Assembly: GCA_027604005.1 (NCBI GenBank)
Contig: JADGJT010000148.1
Span: 1-43,077, forward strand
DNA: 43,077 nucleotides
Direction: 5' to 3'
Source of the DNA: Dinochytrium kinnereticum
Lineage: Eukaryota > Chytridiomycota > Chytridiomycetes > Chytridiales > Chytridiaceae
A program made the position numbers and the translations under genes. Each line of letters opens with the position of its first letter. The stretch's first letter is position 1. The notes beneath the pieces were generated by a model. It was given only the letters and a program-made list of their open reading frames with translations, had not been told where the DNA came from and ran no database searches. This document shows positions 23,359-33,604 of the stretch, piece after piece.

Positions 23359-24990
23359 ATGGCAATTATACAGCAATTGAGATGGACATGCCCTGAGGAG
23401 CTCACAAGCCAGGTGATCCAATATCTAGACCATCACGACACTATCTGGTCCATGGCCAGAGTCTGTCGGTCTTGGCGCAGACAAACAGAGGGAGTGAGGT
23501 GGGCCCACGTCCACCTCAACTCCGAAGAACACCTCAGAACGCTGCTCACCACGCTCCATAACGCTAAAAACCTTCTGAAATACACCCGAGCCGTGAGCTA
23601 CCTGACCTCGTTTCAGATTCGTAAATCGACACTCTTTCCCTTCTTCCTCAGCTGGGTGCCAGGGGTGAGTGATGTTTGGAGGGTGGGGTGGAACATGGCG
23701 AGGGTTTATGAAGATACTGCGGCGCTTAAACAGCATTCCATGCGATCTCCATTTCCCTTGCTGATTGTTGGAGGGCAGACATTAAATGATTGGATGTTGG
23801 GAGCGCAAGACGCGATGCCGAGGCTTGTAACGTTGATTCGAAATACTTACGCGCATATCACCCACCTTTGCATTGATGAGTCGCTGGGCAGATTTTTCGA
23901 AAACGGTGTGCTTAGAGGGTTTCCGCAACTTGTAGTTTTAAGGGGTATATCTGTGGATGAGACGACCGTGGAAAGCTTCTTGCAAGTTTCCCTACCGTCT
24001 TTGAGACATCTGGAGATAGAGTTTATTGTTGTGAGTGGGGTTGAGACGGATGATGAGGAGGAAGAAGATGATGGAAATGTGGAGTGGGAGTTGCTGAGAG
24101 CACATGATGGGCATTTTGATGGCTTGAAGGTTTTTCATGTCTCTGTGACGAGCTCGTATCTTTCGAATCTTGGTGTTAAGCTGTGGACCCAACACATTCT
24201 TTATCTTGCTGGACCGCACGTGGAGGACTTTGCTATAAATGTTGATGGAAAACTGGTTCAAGAGGCTCTGGACCCAATATCCCAGCTTTACCCAGAACTT
24301 AAGGCGTTATCTATCGCTTTTGATTCTGAAGAATTGGAGAATTTAGATGATCTTTCTGATATGAACAAGAATGTTATAAGTCTGCATGGCTTTTCATCAC
24401 TTTCTTATTTGAGGTTAGAGCTCTCAAACACTGTTATTGATCATTTCCTATCGGTTGATGGCTTATCAGCCTTACGAGGCCTTCGATGGTTCCGACTCAA
24501 AATCGCTTGCTCAAACTACGGCTGCAATCTCTTTCCCCTTCTCTCCCATCTTCGCGAAGTGGAATCGCTCGAAATATCTATCGATGGCCCCTGTCGTCGC
24601 TCATCAGAGTTCATTAAACAAATACTCGGAATACTGGGATCCCTTCCGCTACGTCGTCTCCGTAACTTCATTTTCGACTACGAATTTACGAGTGGTCTCT
24701 CCACAGATCATAAGTCTTCAGTCACAAGGGCGGCGATTGCCAAATTTCTTCAAGTACCAAAGCAAAAGACTTCTAGAGAAGGCGTTGTTGAGTCGGAGCT
24801 TGCTCCAGTTGGTGGTTGGATTCATCCGAGATTGGATTTGATTGAGGTTCCGTTAGGGGAGGAGGATAAGATAGGGAAACTCTGGGGAAAGATTGAGAGG
24901 TTTGCAAAAAGGAGGGGGGTTATGCTAAGAAGGCCTTATGCCAGGAAGATTTGGCCGCTTGATGAAGGAATTCTCTTCCCAGGAAGATGA
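23359..24990 (+). CDS. F-box protein with leucine-rich-like C-terminal region
   Basis: A single uninterrupted frame of 543 residues; the first ATG in frame is 23359. Residues 11-55 fit an F-box (CPEELTSQVIQYL...MARVCRSWRR...RWAHVHL), which would bind Skp1 in an SCF ubiquitin ligase. The rest has irregular leucine-rich segments (LPSLRHLEIEF, SSLSYLRLELS, LRGLRWFRLKI, HLREVESLEIS) as in LRR-type substrate-binding regions of fungal F-box proteins, with an acidic loop (ETDDEEEEDDGN). The substrate cannot be guessed. It is intron-free, unlike its neighbours. Such families expand quickly in fungi and single members rarely have clear orthologues. Confidence 0.75.
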   Translation: MAIIQQLRWTCPEELTSQVIQYLDHHDTIWSMARVCRSWRRQTEGVRWAHVHLNSEEHLRTLLTTLHNAKNLLKYTRAVSYLTSFQIRKSTLFPFFLSWVPGVSDVWRVGWNMARVYEDTAALKQHSMRSPFPLLIVGGQTLNDWMLGAQDAMPRLVTLIRNTYAHITHLCIDESLGRFFENGVLRGFPQLVVLRGISVDETTVESFLQVSLPSLRHLEIEFIVVSGVETDDEEEEDDGNVEWELLRAHDGHFDGLKVFHVSVTSSYLSNLGVKLWTQHILYLAGPHVEDFAINVDGKLVQEALDPISQLYPELKALSIAFDSEELENLDDLSDMNKNVISLHGFSSLSYLRLELSNTVIDHFLSVDGLSALRGLRWFRLKIACSNYGCNLFPLLSHLREVESLEISIDGPCRRSSEFIKQILGILGSLPLRRLRNFIFDYEFTSGLSTDHKSSVTRAAIAKFLQVPKQKTSREGVVESELAPVGGWIHPRLDLIEVPLGEEDKIGKLWGKIERFAKRRGVMLRRPYARKIWPLDEGILFPGR

Positions 24991-25905
24991 AGTGGGTCAG
25001 TAGTATCTCTTCTATGAGTGGGGAATCTTCCAGGATAGGATCAAAGTACAAAATGTTTGCCTGATGCCTTGGAATGATCCATATTCTGAGTTGTTTTGAA
25101 TCGTTGCTACCTTGTCTCAGATGGCGAATTGTTTTTGCATCATATCGCTTGAATAAATGCCCAACCATTTATGTTGGGTCGGATTATGTAACTTGGAGCG
25201 TAGAACTAAGTAGGAACAGAACAGACGGCGAGTTCAAACCCCAGCAGAGACGGTGAGCCATTCTGTTGCCCACATGAGTATTGTTGGACCTCCGACTGTG
25301 AACGTTGTGTCATTGCAGCTGGGTTTTCTTAATGGCAAGTCCTTTCAGGGTTGAAGAAATATCTTTATTATATCTGTAAAAAAGCACAGAGACAGAACAG
25401 ATGTTTGGACGATTCGTCATGGTAGTATAGCGGAATGACGTTATCAGTGAAGCGAGGCAAGGCGAATCAAGATGGTGGCAAGAAGGGCCCATTTGCATGC
25501 TTTATGAGGGTGACTTCGGGTACTCAGCAGCCGTTACTTCTCGCTCAAGTTGGTTTTATCAACTTTGCCATTCTTCGATTCTACGATTTAGGCCTCTTTG
25601 CAAAGGGAGCGTTTGGGTTGGTTATCTGAACGGATGACATTCCAGCGTTTGGGAAGTAACATTCCTGAGGGGGGGGTCACACCTCCTTCCTTTAATCTAC
25701 CGAAAGGTACCGAAAGGTAGGCCGTAGGCCTCCCGTCAACTATTTCCGCTGTCCGTTTCCGTCGTCTCCGTCTCCATCCCTTGAAAATTTTGATGGATGG
25801 AATGAGTGGCTTGTCCTCTCCTTGTCCACCACCATCATAAATAGCTCGCATTTCTTCATCCAAATACCTTTCGACTAACAGTCACTGCTCAGTTTCTTAA
25901 TTCAC
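24991..25905. other. Spacer, no gene seen
   Basis: The stretch lies between the F-box gene and the FAD oxidoreductase gene. A duplicated CCGAAAGGTA decamer occurs near 25700-25718. A short inverted repeat (GATTCG 25411-25416 with CGAATC 25463-25468) encloses a second hairpin; I do not assign it. The open frames are short and not protein-like. Confidence 0.5.
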
Positions 25906-28103
25906 ATGATCAATCCATCGCATCTTGCTGCAGCCGCTGTCACCATTGGGATTGGTGGTCTTGCTTACCATGGGTTGAGGACAGGATTTGACGCTGCTGT
26001 TAAGGCTCTTACTGCACTTCCTGATCTTGCTGGGGAAAAAGGGCTTGGCAGCCCTTGTGTATGGGAAAAGAAGAAGGCCGCCAAAGCTGTGGTTGTGGGT
26101 GGCTCCTGGGCTGGGTTACTTGCAGCAAGGTGAGGAAGCTCTTAAGCCATTTTGTGTCTTGTCCTAATATGTTTTTCTCCTATTTTTCATTCAAAGGGCC
26201 TTGCTGGACCACGTTGACACAGTTACCATCATCGAGGCAGAGGATTTCGGAGGTGATCAACAAGTTATTGCATCAACTGTTTTGCACAGATCGAGAGTAA
26301 TGCAGGTAACTTGCCTTCTGTTTCTGGCTGTTTGCGACTTAAGTGCTCACTTTTTGGGTTATGTTCAGTTTGAGATGTCGCATGCGCTCTTGGCACTTGG
26401 GCTAAAGATTGCGGAAAAGTTGGTGCCCGGATTTACTGAGCGTAAGTTTTCCTGCCAATTCCTTTTTGTTTTTCTTTTTGGTTGGTGGTTTGGTTTTTAA
26501 GTCCATCTTTGGTTATTTTAGGTCTTTTGTCTCTTGGAGGCGTTCCTCTAGACTTCTCACACGCCAACTTCTACACCTTTGGAGGGTTAGTCCTTCTTTT
26601 ACTTTCAACCGAGTTACCAATTTACTTGCTCACCCAATCCAATCGTAACAAAAATAGGAAAGTCGGTAACCTCTCCTCCTCGTCTGTTAACAGCATTTCC
26701 GCTTCGCGAAGTCTCTACGAGAACGCTCTCCGAATTGAATTACTTCAGCAGCACGGCGTTTCGGGGTCTGGCAGGATCGAGTACCTTGATAACTCTCACA
26801 TGAAGGAATTAATTTTGTCTGAGGATGGGAAAAAGTGTGAGGGGGTAAGATATACCTCTGGAAGGGTTAAGGGGGAGAATATTATTCACGCAGGGATCTT
26901 TGTCGACGCAAGCGGGAGGAGATCCGAAGGGTTAAGGCTCTTAACTGGGTGTGGGGTTGAAGGTGTTAAAGTTGATAGGTAATTTCTCCGTGTTTTCCTT
27001 CCGTGATTTCGATTATAATACCTTTGTTTCCGAAAAGGTATGATCCTCTCTTGAGCTATGCTTCCGTGCAGTTTGAGGATATTGTGGAGGACAGAGTTGA
27101 GGGGTCGTCCCCTTTCGAGTGCTTGCTAGCTGATCCTGTCTTGAACCCTTACCGCATCATTACGTGTCAGCGCATTGAAGGAAACAAGATACTCTTAGGA
27201 GCTATGACCAACGGAAGCAGAGCTACTCTGGTATGATCAACACATTCTCGTTTAACGTATACTTCGTCTTTTCCCTCCCAACCCTTACATAACCCTATCT
27301 TTACCACATCCTCTTCAAAACTCTTCAAAGATTCCAAAAAACATTGACGAGATGCGTGACTTTGTGGAGGCTACCGCTGGTTTCGATAAGAATTTTCAAA
27401 AGTTTTTTATGCCCACTGGGGACCAAACCCGGACGATTAAAGCCGTGAAAACCCCTCCATCTCACTTTGTTAACTATCAGAAGTTTAAAGGGCTTCCCGA
27501 GGGGTATTTTGCTGTTGGAGATGCAATTTGCGCGTCAGTATTGTTGTTCCTAATTACTTATTCGTTTCGTAAGATTTCCGTCCTATTTACTTCCCTTTAC
27601 ATTTTTTTTGTCTATTATATACAGTGTGAACCCTATTTATGGTCAAGGGCTCACCACCGCCGCCGTATCCGTCTCCACGATGGATTCTGCACTGAGAAGC
27701 TCAAAAACCCTCACAAAATCCATGACACTTTACTTCAATCTCGTTACAACCCGCCTTACCCTTTTCTGGATGATTCCTTTTTGCCAGGTGATAAATACTT
27801 CTCCATTTTCTTACTAAAGAAGAAAACCTACAGCCTCAATCTTTTCTCTAATCACCACGTTGTTTTTCTCTCTTTGCCTTTCAGGATATTCAATACAATG
27901 AGGTCGAGCCCTATCCCAATGCCCCCTTGATGCTTGCCGGTATTATGAGCTGGGTTGTTAAAAGCTTGTCCAAGGCCGCACACAAGAATCAAGACATGGT
28001 TAATGTGTTCTGGAGGACGTTGAATTACGTGATTTGGCCTCAAGAACTTGCCTCGCCCTCAGTTGTTTTCGCCATGCTGAAGGCCCATTTTTGGGGAAAG
28101 TGA
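25906..28103 (+). CDS. FAD-dependent oxidoreductase / monooxygenase-like
   Basis: Nine exons (25906-26129, 26197-26305, 26369-26441, 26522-26585, 26658-26978, 27038-27230, 27331-27533, 27625-27787, 27885-28103) give 411 residues. A Rossmann FAD-binding motif (AVVVGGSWAGLLAA followed by TVTIIEAE) lies at about 61-85, and the second FAD motif, GDAICAVNPIYGQG, is made by joining exons 7 and 8 across a GTCAGT donor. The overall pattern resembles the UbiH/PhzS-like group-A flavin monooxygenases and related halogenase-like proteins; the substrate is unknown. The N-terminus has a hydrophobic stretch (AAAAVTIGIGGLAYHGL), and the C-terminus another, so membrane association is possible. A substrate-domain segment between exons 3 and 5 is short. 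No biosynthetic cluster genes flank it. The model closes in frame throughout. Confidence 0.78.
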
Positions 28104-28554
28104 TATGTTTTATGAACTTGAGGTGCTATATTGCGCTTTGGTAGTTTGGCCTAATTGCCTTCCCGTTGCAGTGGTTTAATTTGGCTGGTTTATTTCAGTG
28201 TGCTCTTTTTTCGTATGTTCCATAGCTAATTCCTATGATCTATTCGTTGTGTGGTTGCTTCTCCTTCATTTTTTGTCCAAGTCAATATACTTTGCTCTCA
28301 TACATGATCATTTGGACTCGCGAGATTATATTAGTTTTTAGCTTTCAGGTTAGTTCTAAAGTTTCATACCATTCACGCGCTCCCACGTTCCCGCTTACTT
28401 AACCCGCGAAAGAATATAAATAGTTTCTCATAAAATCCTGCCGGTGGTAGGCATTTGCCATTGAACATCATAAGGACAGTACGAAGTACAAAGGCCGGAG
28501 AAAAAAAAAAGAGCAGCACAGGAATTTTTCTTCATCCAAACCAAATACACAAAA
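28104..28554. other. Spacer and promoter of the NDK gene
   Basis: This holds the 3' end of the oxidoreductase gene and the NDK promoter. A TATAAA is at 28415-28420, and an A run precedes the start codon. No other gene is seen. Confidence 0.5.
28415..28420 (+). promoter_or_regulatory. TATA box candidate for NDK
   Basis: TATAAA lies 135 bp upstream of the ATG at 28555, a plausible distance for a strongly expressed housekeeping gene with a leader of about 100 nt. Confidence 0.5.
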
Positions 28555-29630
28555 ATGGAGCGTGAGTACCTCCCACACCCTGTCCTTTCCTCCTGCATGC
28601 TTCCATCGCGGTGCTCAATAGCCCTACCGACCCGAAAATGATGAATGGGTGGTGTAGATTATGAATGGGAGACGGATCTGTTTAGCTGATTGTGTCTGGA
28701 TGCTATGTTGCCTCTACTTGTTTCTAACATCTAATCTCGCGATCGCCTCCTCACATAACGGCTGTATCCGACCTGACTCATTCCCATCATCTTAGGCACT
28801 TACATCATGGTATGCTTAGATAGCCTTCTTATCCATGCTCCTTTGAATCCCCATATATGATGATCTGTTTCCAGCGTTCTAATGCTTGCGTTGTTTTCTG
28901 TTGTTTTTTTTTGCGATTGCAGGTTAAGCCCGACGGCGTCCAGCGTGGCCTCGTTGGTGAGATCATCAAGAGGTTCGAGAACAAGGGCTTCCAGCTCGTT
29001 GCTCTCAAGCTTACAGCCCCTGGCCGCTCCCACCTTGAGGAGCACTACAAGGACCTCCGTGACAAGAAGTTCTTCCCTGGAGTGAGTGATATCTCATTGT
29101 AACTCCTAGTGTTGTAGAGGATTTTTACGAATACTCTTTAACACTTTTTTCTGTCTCCTTTTTTTTTCTAGCTTGTTGAGTACATGACCTCTGGCCCCGT
29201 CGTCGCCATGGTCTGGGCTGGCAAGGGTGTTGTTAAGGCTGGCCGTGTCCTCCTCGGCGAGACCAACCCCCTCGCTTCCCTTCCCGGTACCATTCGTGGG
29301 GACTACGCCATTGACATTGGCCGGTAATAAGTCATCATGGTTTTTTTTGTTTGGGGGGGATGTTCCAAGTGCGGGTTTACTGAATCTTTCACAATCTCTC
29401 TTTCGCTTTCAGCAACATTTGCCACGGCTCTGACGCCGTTGAGTCTGCTGAGCGTGAGATCGCCCTCTGGTTCCCTGAGGGTGCCATTGCCTACGCCAAG
29501 GCTGACAACGCCTGGATCGTGAGTTTTTTCTCATCGGGTTTTACTTCGTATTTGAATTTTTTAATTCAAGTTTATTGGTTTGTCCATTGACATTTGGCTT
29601 CTCTTTTCCCCTTTAACACAGTACGAGTAA
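28555..29630 (+). CDS. NDK1: Nucleoside diphosphate kinase
   Basis: Exons 28555-28561, 28796-28809, 28923-29081, 29172-29323, 29413-29518 and 29622-29630 give 148 residues, the usual length. The enzyme transfers the terminal phosphate of ATP to other nucleoside diphosphates through a phospho-histidine. [13 protein letters not shown] is at residues 9-21 and RNICHGSD carries the active-site histidine, about residue 115; the ending WIYE is typical. Three exons are tiny: 7, 14 and 9 nt. They are required, because the N-terminal METHIONINE and the TYIM segment before KPDG, and the last two residues before the stop, cannot be encoded otherwise. Codon choice is strongly C-ending (AAG, GGC, CTC), fitting high expression. 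No targeting peptide is present, so the protein is probably cytosolic. Confidence 0.95.
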
Positions 29631-30099
29631 ATTATACCTCTTCTCTGTCCATCGAAGAGCGAGTGATTCGCCAATGCATCCAACTCAGTAAATTGACTTC
29701 ATGAATGTTCATCATATGTTTTTTATCCAATTGCGAACTTTCCTGTGTTTGCGTGCTTCAAACACAAACCCCATCACAGAGCTTGAACATGCAACCACAA
29801 AATTTGGTGTTAGAACGTCCAGCAAGTCTCATCCTAAATCGATGGATAGCCTCCTTCCAATGCTTCTGCGAACGAGTTCCTTGGCATTGTCGTCCGAAAG
29901 AGCTACTCACATCAGACATAAACTTCACCTCACTTATTCAAGCAATTCTACTGCGTTTTCAACTCTATGATGACTGAAAAGGGAACTCAGATTCCGGCAT
30001 TTGCTGATATCCTTTTCCAGACAGAGAGGCAGTTTGAGGGCGTTAAGCCATAAAGAGGTACTTGAATTCTTTTCCATGTCGCCACACGCGTTGACACAG
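29631..30099. other. Spacer leading into pseudogene remnants
   Basis: This follows the NDK stop. Frames here change every few dozen codons. One stretch at about 29930-30053 reads as plausible protein (including IPAFADILFQTERQFEG) but ends in a TAA that would be in frame with the PIH1-like remnant after removing a GT-AG intron (30058-30099). It may be more of that pseudogene or another degenerate gene; I do not recognise it. Confidence 0.4.
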
Positions 30100-31066
30100 C
30101 TATTCTTTCACCAGAGTGGAAAATTCTAAAGCTCAAATACAACGGTGAGCCAAAGTCCACAGTGATTAGATCTAAAGCCGATGAAAAGAGGCCTAAGGGT
30201 GGAAGTTCTCGCGAGTTCCTAGAAAAGATTCAAAGCCAGATGCCCGGGGCCCCCAACTTCCCCGCCAACCCCCAAGCCTCTAAAGCCCCCACTGCCGTTA
30301 CAGGAGAAGCCAATTTAATTGAAGAAATCTCATCATCATCCGCTCATAATCGGGCTTTACCCACCCCAGACTTCAGCATCGTTCATCGGGGTATGTTAAC
30401 TTATCAGGCCTTCACGAATACACGCGAAAAGAATCTCGGAACCAGGCCTGAATTACTGGTTGTGCGAACGTCAATTACCGGCTGCAGAGCTTGAGGTACA
30501 TACAACGGATCAAGAAGTTGTGCTGGCTGGCTGTTCCAAAGAAATATTCTGATGTCAGGATTATATAGCCTTTTCCCGTAGTTTATGCAAAGGCTACGGC
30601 AAAGTTTTGTAAGAAGAAAAGGAGATTGAGATTTAGGTTCCGGTTGTCCCCTCTAGAGAATGACGAGGATGTGGATGAGCCAGCTGAGACAGCTCTGGCT
30701 CAAGAGGATGAACGGGCTGAGACTGCACCGGAGCGAGAGCTGGATAAGACCGCCCCGGCTCACGAGGATAAACTGACGGAGACTTCACAGTCTCATGAGG
30801 TGAAACCAGCTGACACCGTTCCGGCTCAAGTGGAGCTGCTACCCGATGACAACCGAGAAACACGTGGGATGAGCAGGATCCCCTTAAAGACTCAGTTGAA
30901 TGCGATTCTACGCAATTATGTACCGGTCGAAAAAGTGGACGCTATTTATTTAACCCAACGAAGACTTACACCTGTGGACGAAACACCTTTTGTGACGGAT
31001 AACACTGCTCAAAAACCACACCGAAGACTGATTCTGACAAGTTTAAGTTCAAAAAAGTTGGAGTGA
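30100..31066 (+). pseudogene. PIH1-like HSP90 co-chaperone pseudogene
   Basis: PIH1 proteins link HSP90 and the R2TP complex to client assembly. Segments of that family are readable in order but in different frames: LSPEWKILKLKYNGEP (30105 onward), then PTPDFSIVHRGMLTYQAFTN and TRPELLVVR in one frame; LPAAELEVHTTDQEVVLAG in the next frame from about 30469; then KKYSDVRII, a TAG stop at 30566-30568, PFPVVYAKATAKF and a CS-domain-like end in a third frame. There are therefore two frameshifts and at least one in-frame stop. The last 440 bases remain open and code for an acidic, repetitive tail. No intact N-terminal PIH1 domain is seen. It is a decayed copy, unless the assembly is wrong here. Confidence 0.65.
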
Positions 31067-31297
31067 ACTGGTGTTTCTTAGTTCATAAAGCAGTTCTCCT
31101 GCTCTTCAATAATAATAAAAAAACTAAAAAAGAGCGTATCGTTTCTCATTCTTCTAAATCGAGGAACTACCGGCAACATTTATAAAGCAGTTACAACATG
31201 CTTGCCTCTTCAGAGTCATCGCAAGTTCTTCGTTGTGGTATTCTGTAGACGGTGGCTGGCTGATGGCAAGAACTCTTTATCCCTTATAACACGCGCC

Positions 31298-32087
31298 CCT
31301 GAAGCCCCTTGGGCACAGCGAACGGATTAGATCTTCACAACCATTAATCTCCGCGATACAACCGACCGGAAGATTCACCTCACACCTTTGTCGCTGGTGT
31401 TTTCTGGAAAATCTCATGGACAAATGTACGAGGTTAAGCTTGATTTCTACAAGGACATTAGTGTGGAGGTATTATTTGCATGATTAAACTTTTAAGAATA
31501 CCCTTCTTATTCCATTGCCTGATTCTTCATGTTTAACTGACATGACCACCACAGGCCTCAAGGCAAAGCGCGAATGCTCGTCAACTTCTATTCATTCTTC
31601 AGAAAAACGAAACGGGCCAACCATACTGGCCACGCTCACTGAAAGCGTCCGGCAAAGCACCTCACTTTTTGAAGACCGACTTTAGCAAATGGAAAGACGA
31701 GGACGACGATGAGGACATTGATATACTAGACCGTTTCGACGCCTCAAACGTGAGTACCTTTTTAGCTTTTTTCCCCATGAATTACGAAAAGTAACTCACA
31801 GCTATAAGTTTGGGGATTCCGGAGACTTAGGAGACGATGAAATGGTAAGGGCATAGCCTCTTTTCTCCATGCTGTAGGTGTTCTCTACTTCGACCATGGG
31901 CTACCTCATGTTCAAAGCCGACAACATGGCGCATGAGTGGAGATAAGCACAAGGGCCCCCGCCGTCCTACAATCTCATCCTTTAACTTGTGTCATATTCA
32001 TTTCTACCATTTGATTAGAACGACTCAGATGATGAAGAAGAAACCCAAGATAAACCGGAGGCCGTGAAAGTTAAGGAAAGTCTATAG
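31298..32087 (+). pseudogene. p23/Sba1-like HSP90 co-chaperone, probable pseudogene
   Basis: p23 caps the ATP-bound HSP90 dimer. The family signature PEAPWAQR occurs at 31298-31321, followed after two codons by a TAG (31328-31330), then in the same frame IFTTINLRD, LVFSGKSHGQMYEVKLDFY, and after an intron (31469-31554) NARQLLFILQKNE, PYWPR, and APHFLKTDFSKWKDEDDDED. Further GT-AG introns (31750-31808 and 31845-32018) lead to an acidic end with a TAG at 32085-32087. Splice sites and reading frame are otherwise intact, so the only clear lesions are the early stop and lack of an evident start codon. A single sequencing error could explain the stop; hence pseudogene status is likely rather than certain. 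Confidence 0.65.
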
Positions 32088-32382
32088 CAAGACCTGCCAG
32101 TGCCCATACCAGCCATTGCGTGCGATTCAAATAAAAGGAGAAGTGTGTGGAAATTATGGATTATCCAAAATGAAGGAATCCAGTAAGATGAGTGAGAAAT
32201 ATTACGTTACAGACTTTTCCTAAACGTATAAACATCATTCAAACTACAAAATGCATGCAGTTACTTTTGTCTGTTCCAGCACATTAACAACTCCATATCA
32301 TTCATCAACTCAACAATATCGGAAGATAAAAAAAAGCGACTGGCATCGAGACATGACTATTCACACTTTAATGCATTTTTTT

Positions 32383-32979
32383 TTATCTGCTCATTGTACA
32401 GATGGTAAGCCTGCAGTTCTTGCCAGTTGCAGTCCCGCAGCCGATCTTCCTCAGTGATTTGTCTCCAATCGACTTCAGTTTCGCCTTACTCCATTTGTCG
32501 ATCAGAGCCTGCTGGTTGAGAGGACCAGACGAGCCAGCCCGGTAGTAGTTTTGAGTCAAACTAGATTTAAGGTTGATGTCGCTCACGAATTTACAATTGT
32601 TTTTGGCCAGAAGCTTGGCTCGTGTCGTTGACGTCGAGGCCAGAAGAAAATTGGCAATCAGATCAGTGTTCCGGAGCTTCCAGCGTTCGTAATTAATCTT
32701 CTCAATAATATGATAGTTGAAGAGAAAATCGGTGCCAGCTTCTTTCCTTTGCGAGACACTGTCTTCAATGCCGTCCAAGTTCGACGTGGCTTTTGACCAA
32801 GACTCGTTATCACGGCCGGTTTCGGGGGCAGTCCATTCTGCTGAACTATCGTCAATCTGTGGCAGACCCCTAATGTCGGGATCGGAGGCAAAAGCGACCA
32901 CGTCGTTGAAGTTGTCCGAGGGAATGCTGACAGCCGATGCCGACGCGATCAGGGCAAGGAGGAAGGTGATTGGGAGCAT
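32383..32979 (-). CDS. Small secreted protein, divergent CAP/SCP-like
   Basis: One frame of 198 residues starting at 32979. The open frame extends upstream, but the chosen methionine begins a good signal peptide (MLPITFLLALIASASAVSI). The middle is acidic with no known motif. The C-terminal half has the layout of CAP (PR-1/SCP) proteins: INYERWKLRN, then LASTSTTRAKLLAKNNCKF, a tryptophan-containing helix (ALIDKWSKAKL) and the ending KIGCGTATGKNCRLTICTMS, with four cysteines. The usual GH.TQ.VW histidine motif is missing, so this would be a divergent member, and the assignment is an inference. Flanks are pseudogenes and a possible retroelement. CAP proteins act outside the cell, often as sterol or lipid binders. 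Confidence 0.5.
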   Translation of the reverse strand: MLPITFLLALIASASAVSIPSDNFNDVVAFASDPDIRGLPQIDDSSAEWTAPETGRDNESWSKATSNLDGIEDSVSQRKEAGTDFLFNYHIIEKINYERWKLRNTDLIANFLLASTSTTRAKLLAKNNCKFVSDINLKSSLTQNYYRAGSSGPLNQQALIDKWSKAKLKSIGDKSLRKIGCGTATGKNCRLTICTMSR

Positions 32980-33397
32980 ACTGAAGTGTGAATTGAAGCT
33001 AACAGCGGGCTGAAAGATTGATGGGTTGTGAGTGATGAGAGACTGGACAGATGGCCATGGTTTTCTAGTGAAGACTCGTTCAGCCGCGCCATCCATTTGC
33101 CATTGAGTTTGGCAACTGACAATTCTTAAGAGATAAAGTTTACTGCAATAAGATGCGATGCCTGGACCGTTTTTTGAGTTCAAAGGCAGTTGCAACGAAG
33201 TGTGATAATTATATTTACAGGCAAATACTATTGCGAGAACTTACTTCAAACATAAAACTGGTTTCGAACCTGTTCAGGACTTACTTACCCTGCCTTCCCA
33301 GATATTTTCGTAAAGGTTAATCTCGCTGCCAGGAAAACGTTTGTTGCTGTTTAGACCATATTATTTAACATAGAAGAAAACAAAAACTGCCTGGTAT
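32980..33397. other. Upstream region of the secreted CAP-like gene
   Basis: The open frame of the CAP-like gene runs back to 33195 but is not signal-peptide-like there. The rest is AT-rich with no motif I can name. Confidence 0.4.
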
Positions 33398-33531
33398 TGT
33401 TGTTAAGCGTGAACACTCTCGCCATTTTTCTAACCTGCCTTTTCTCCTTTTTTCACACTTTCCTGCCATTGAGAGACTATATATTCTTCCCTTTGGAACA
33501 ATAAATAAACTATCTTCTCTTTGATTCAACA
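33398..33531 (+). mobile_element. Possible short LTR
   Basis: A 134-bp segment begins TGTTG and ends CAACA, the 5-bp inverted ends expected of an LTR. It contains TATATA near 33479 and AATAAATAAA at 33500-33509, in the order expected for U3 and R. A Gag-like ORF starts 73 bp downstream. I found no second copy in the window and no clear target-site duplication or primer-binding site, so this is a candidate only. Confidence 0.35.
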
Positions 33532-33604
33532 GATTAAGAGTCTTGATACGCTCCTAGCCCATACATACACCACACCAAAGCCAAAGCCAAAACCCAACTA
33601 CACG

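Noticed and set aside
25230..25470. tRNA-like words (GTTCAAACCCC at 25232, GGTAGTATAGCGG at 25421)
   Set aside because: They are in the wrong order for one tRNA and no cloverleaf with an acceptor stem can be formed around either.
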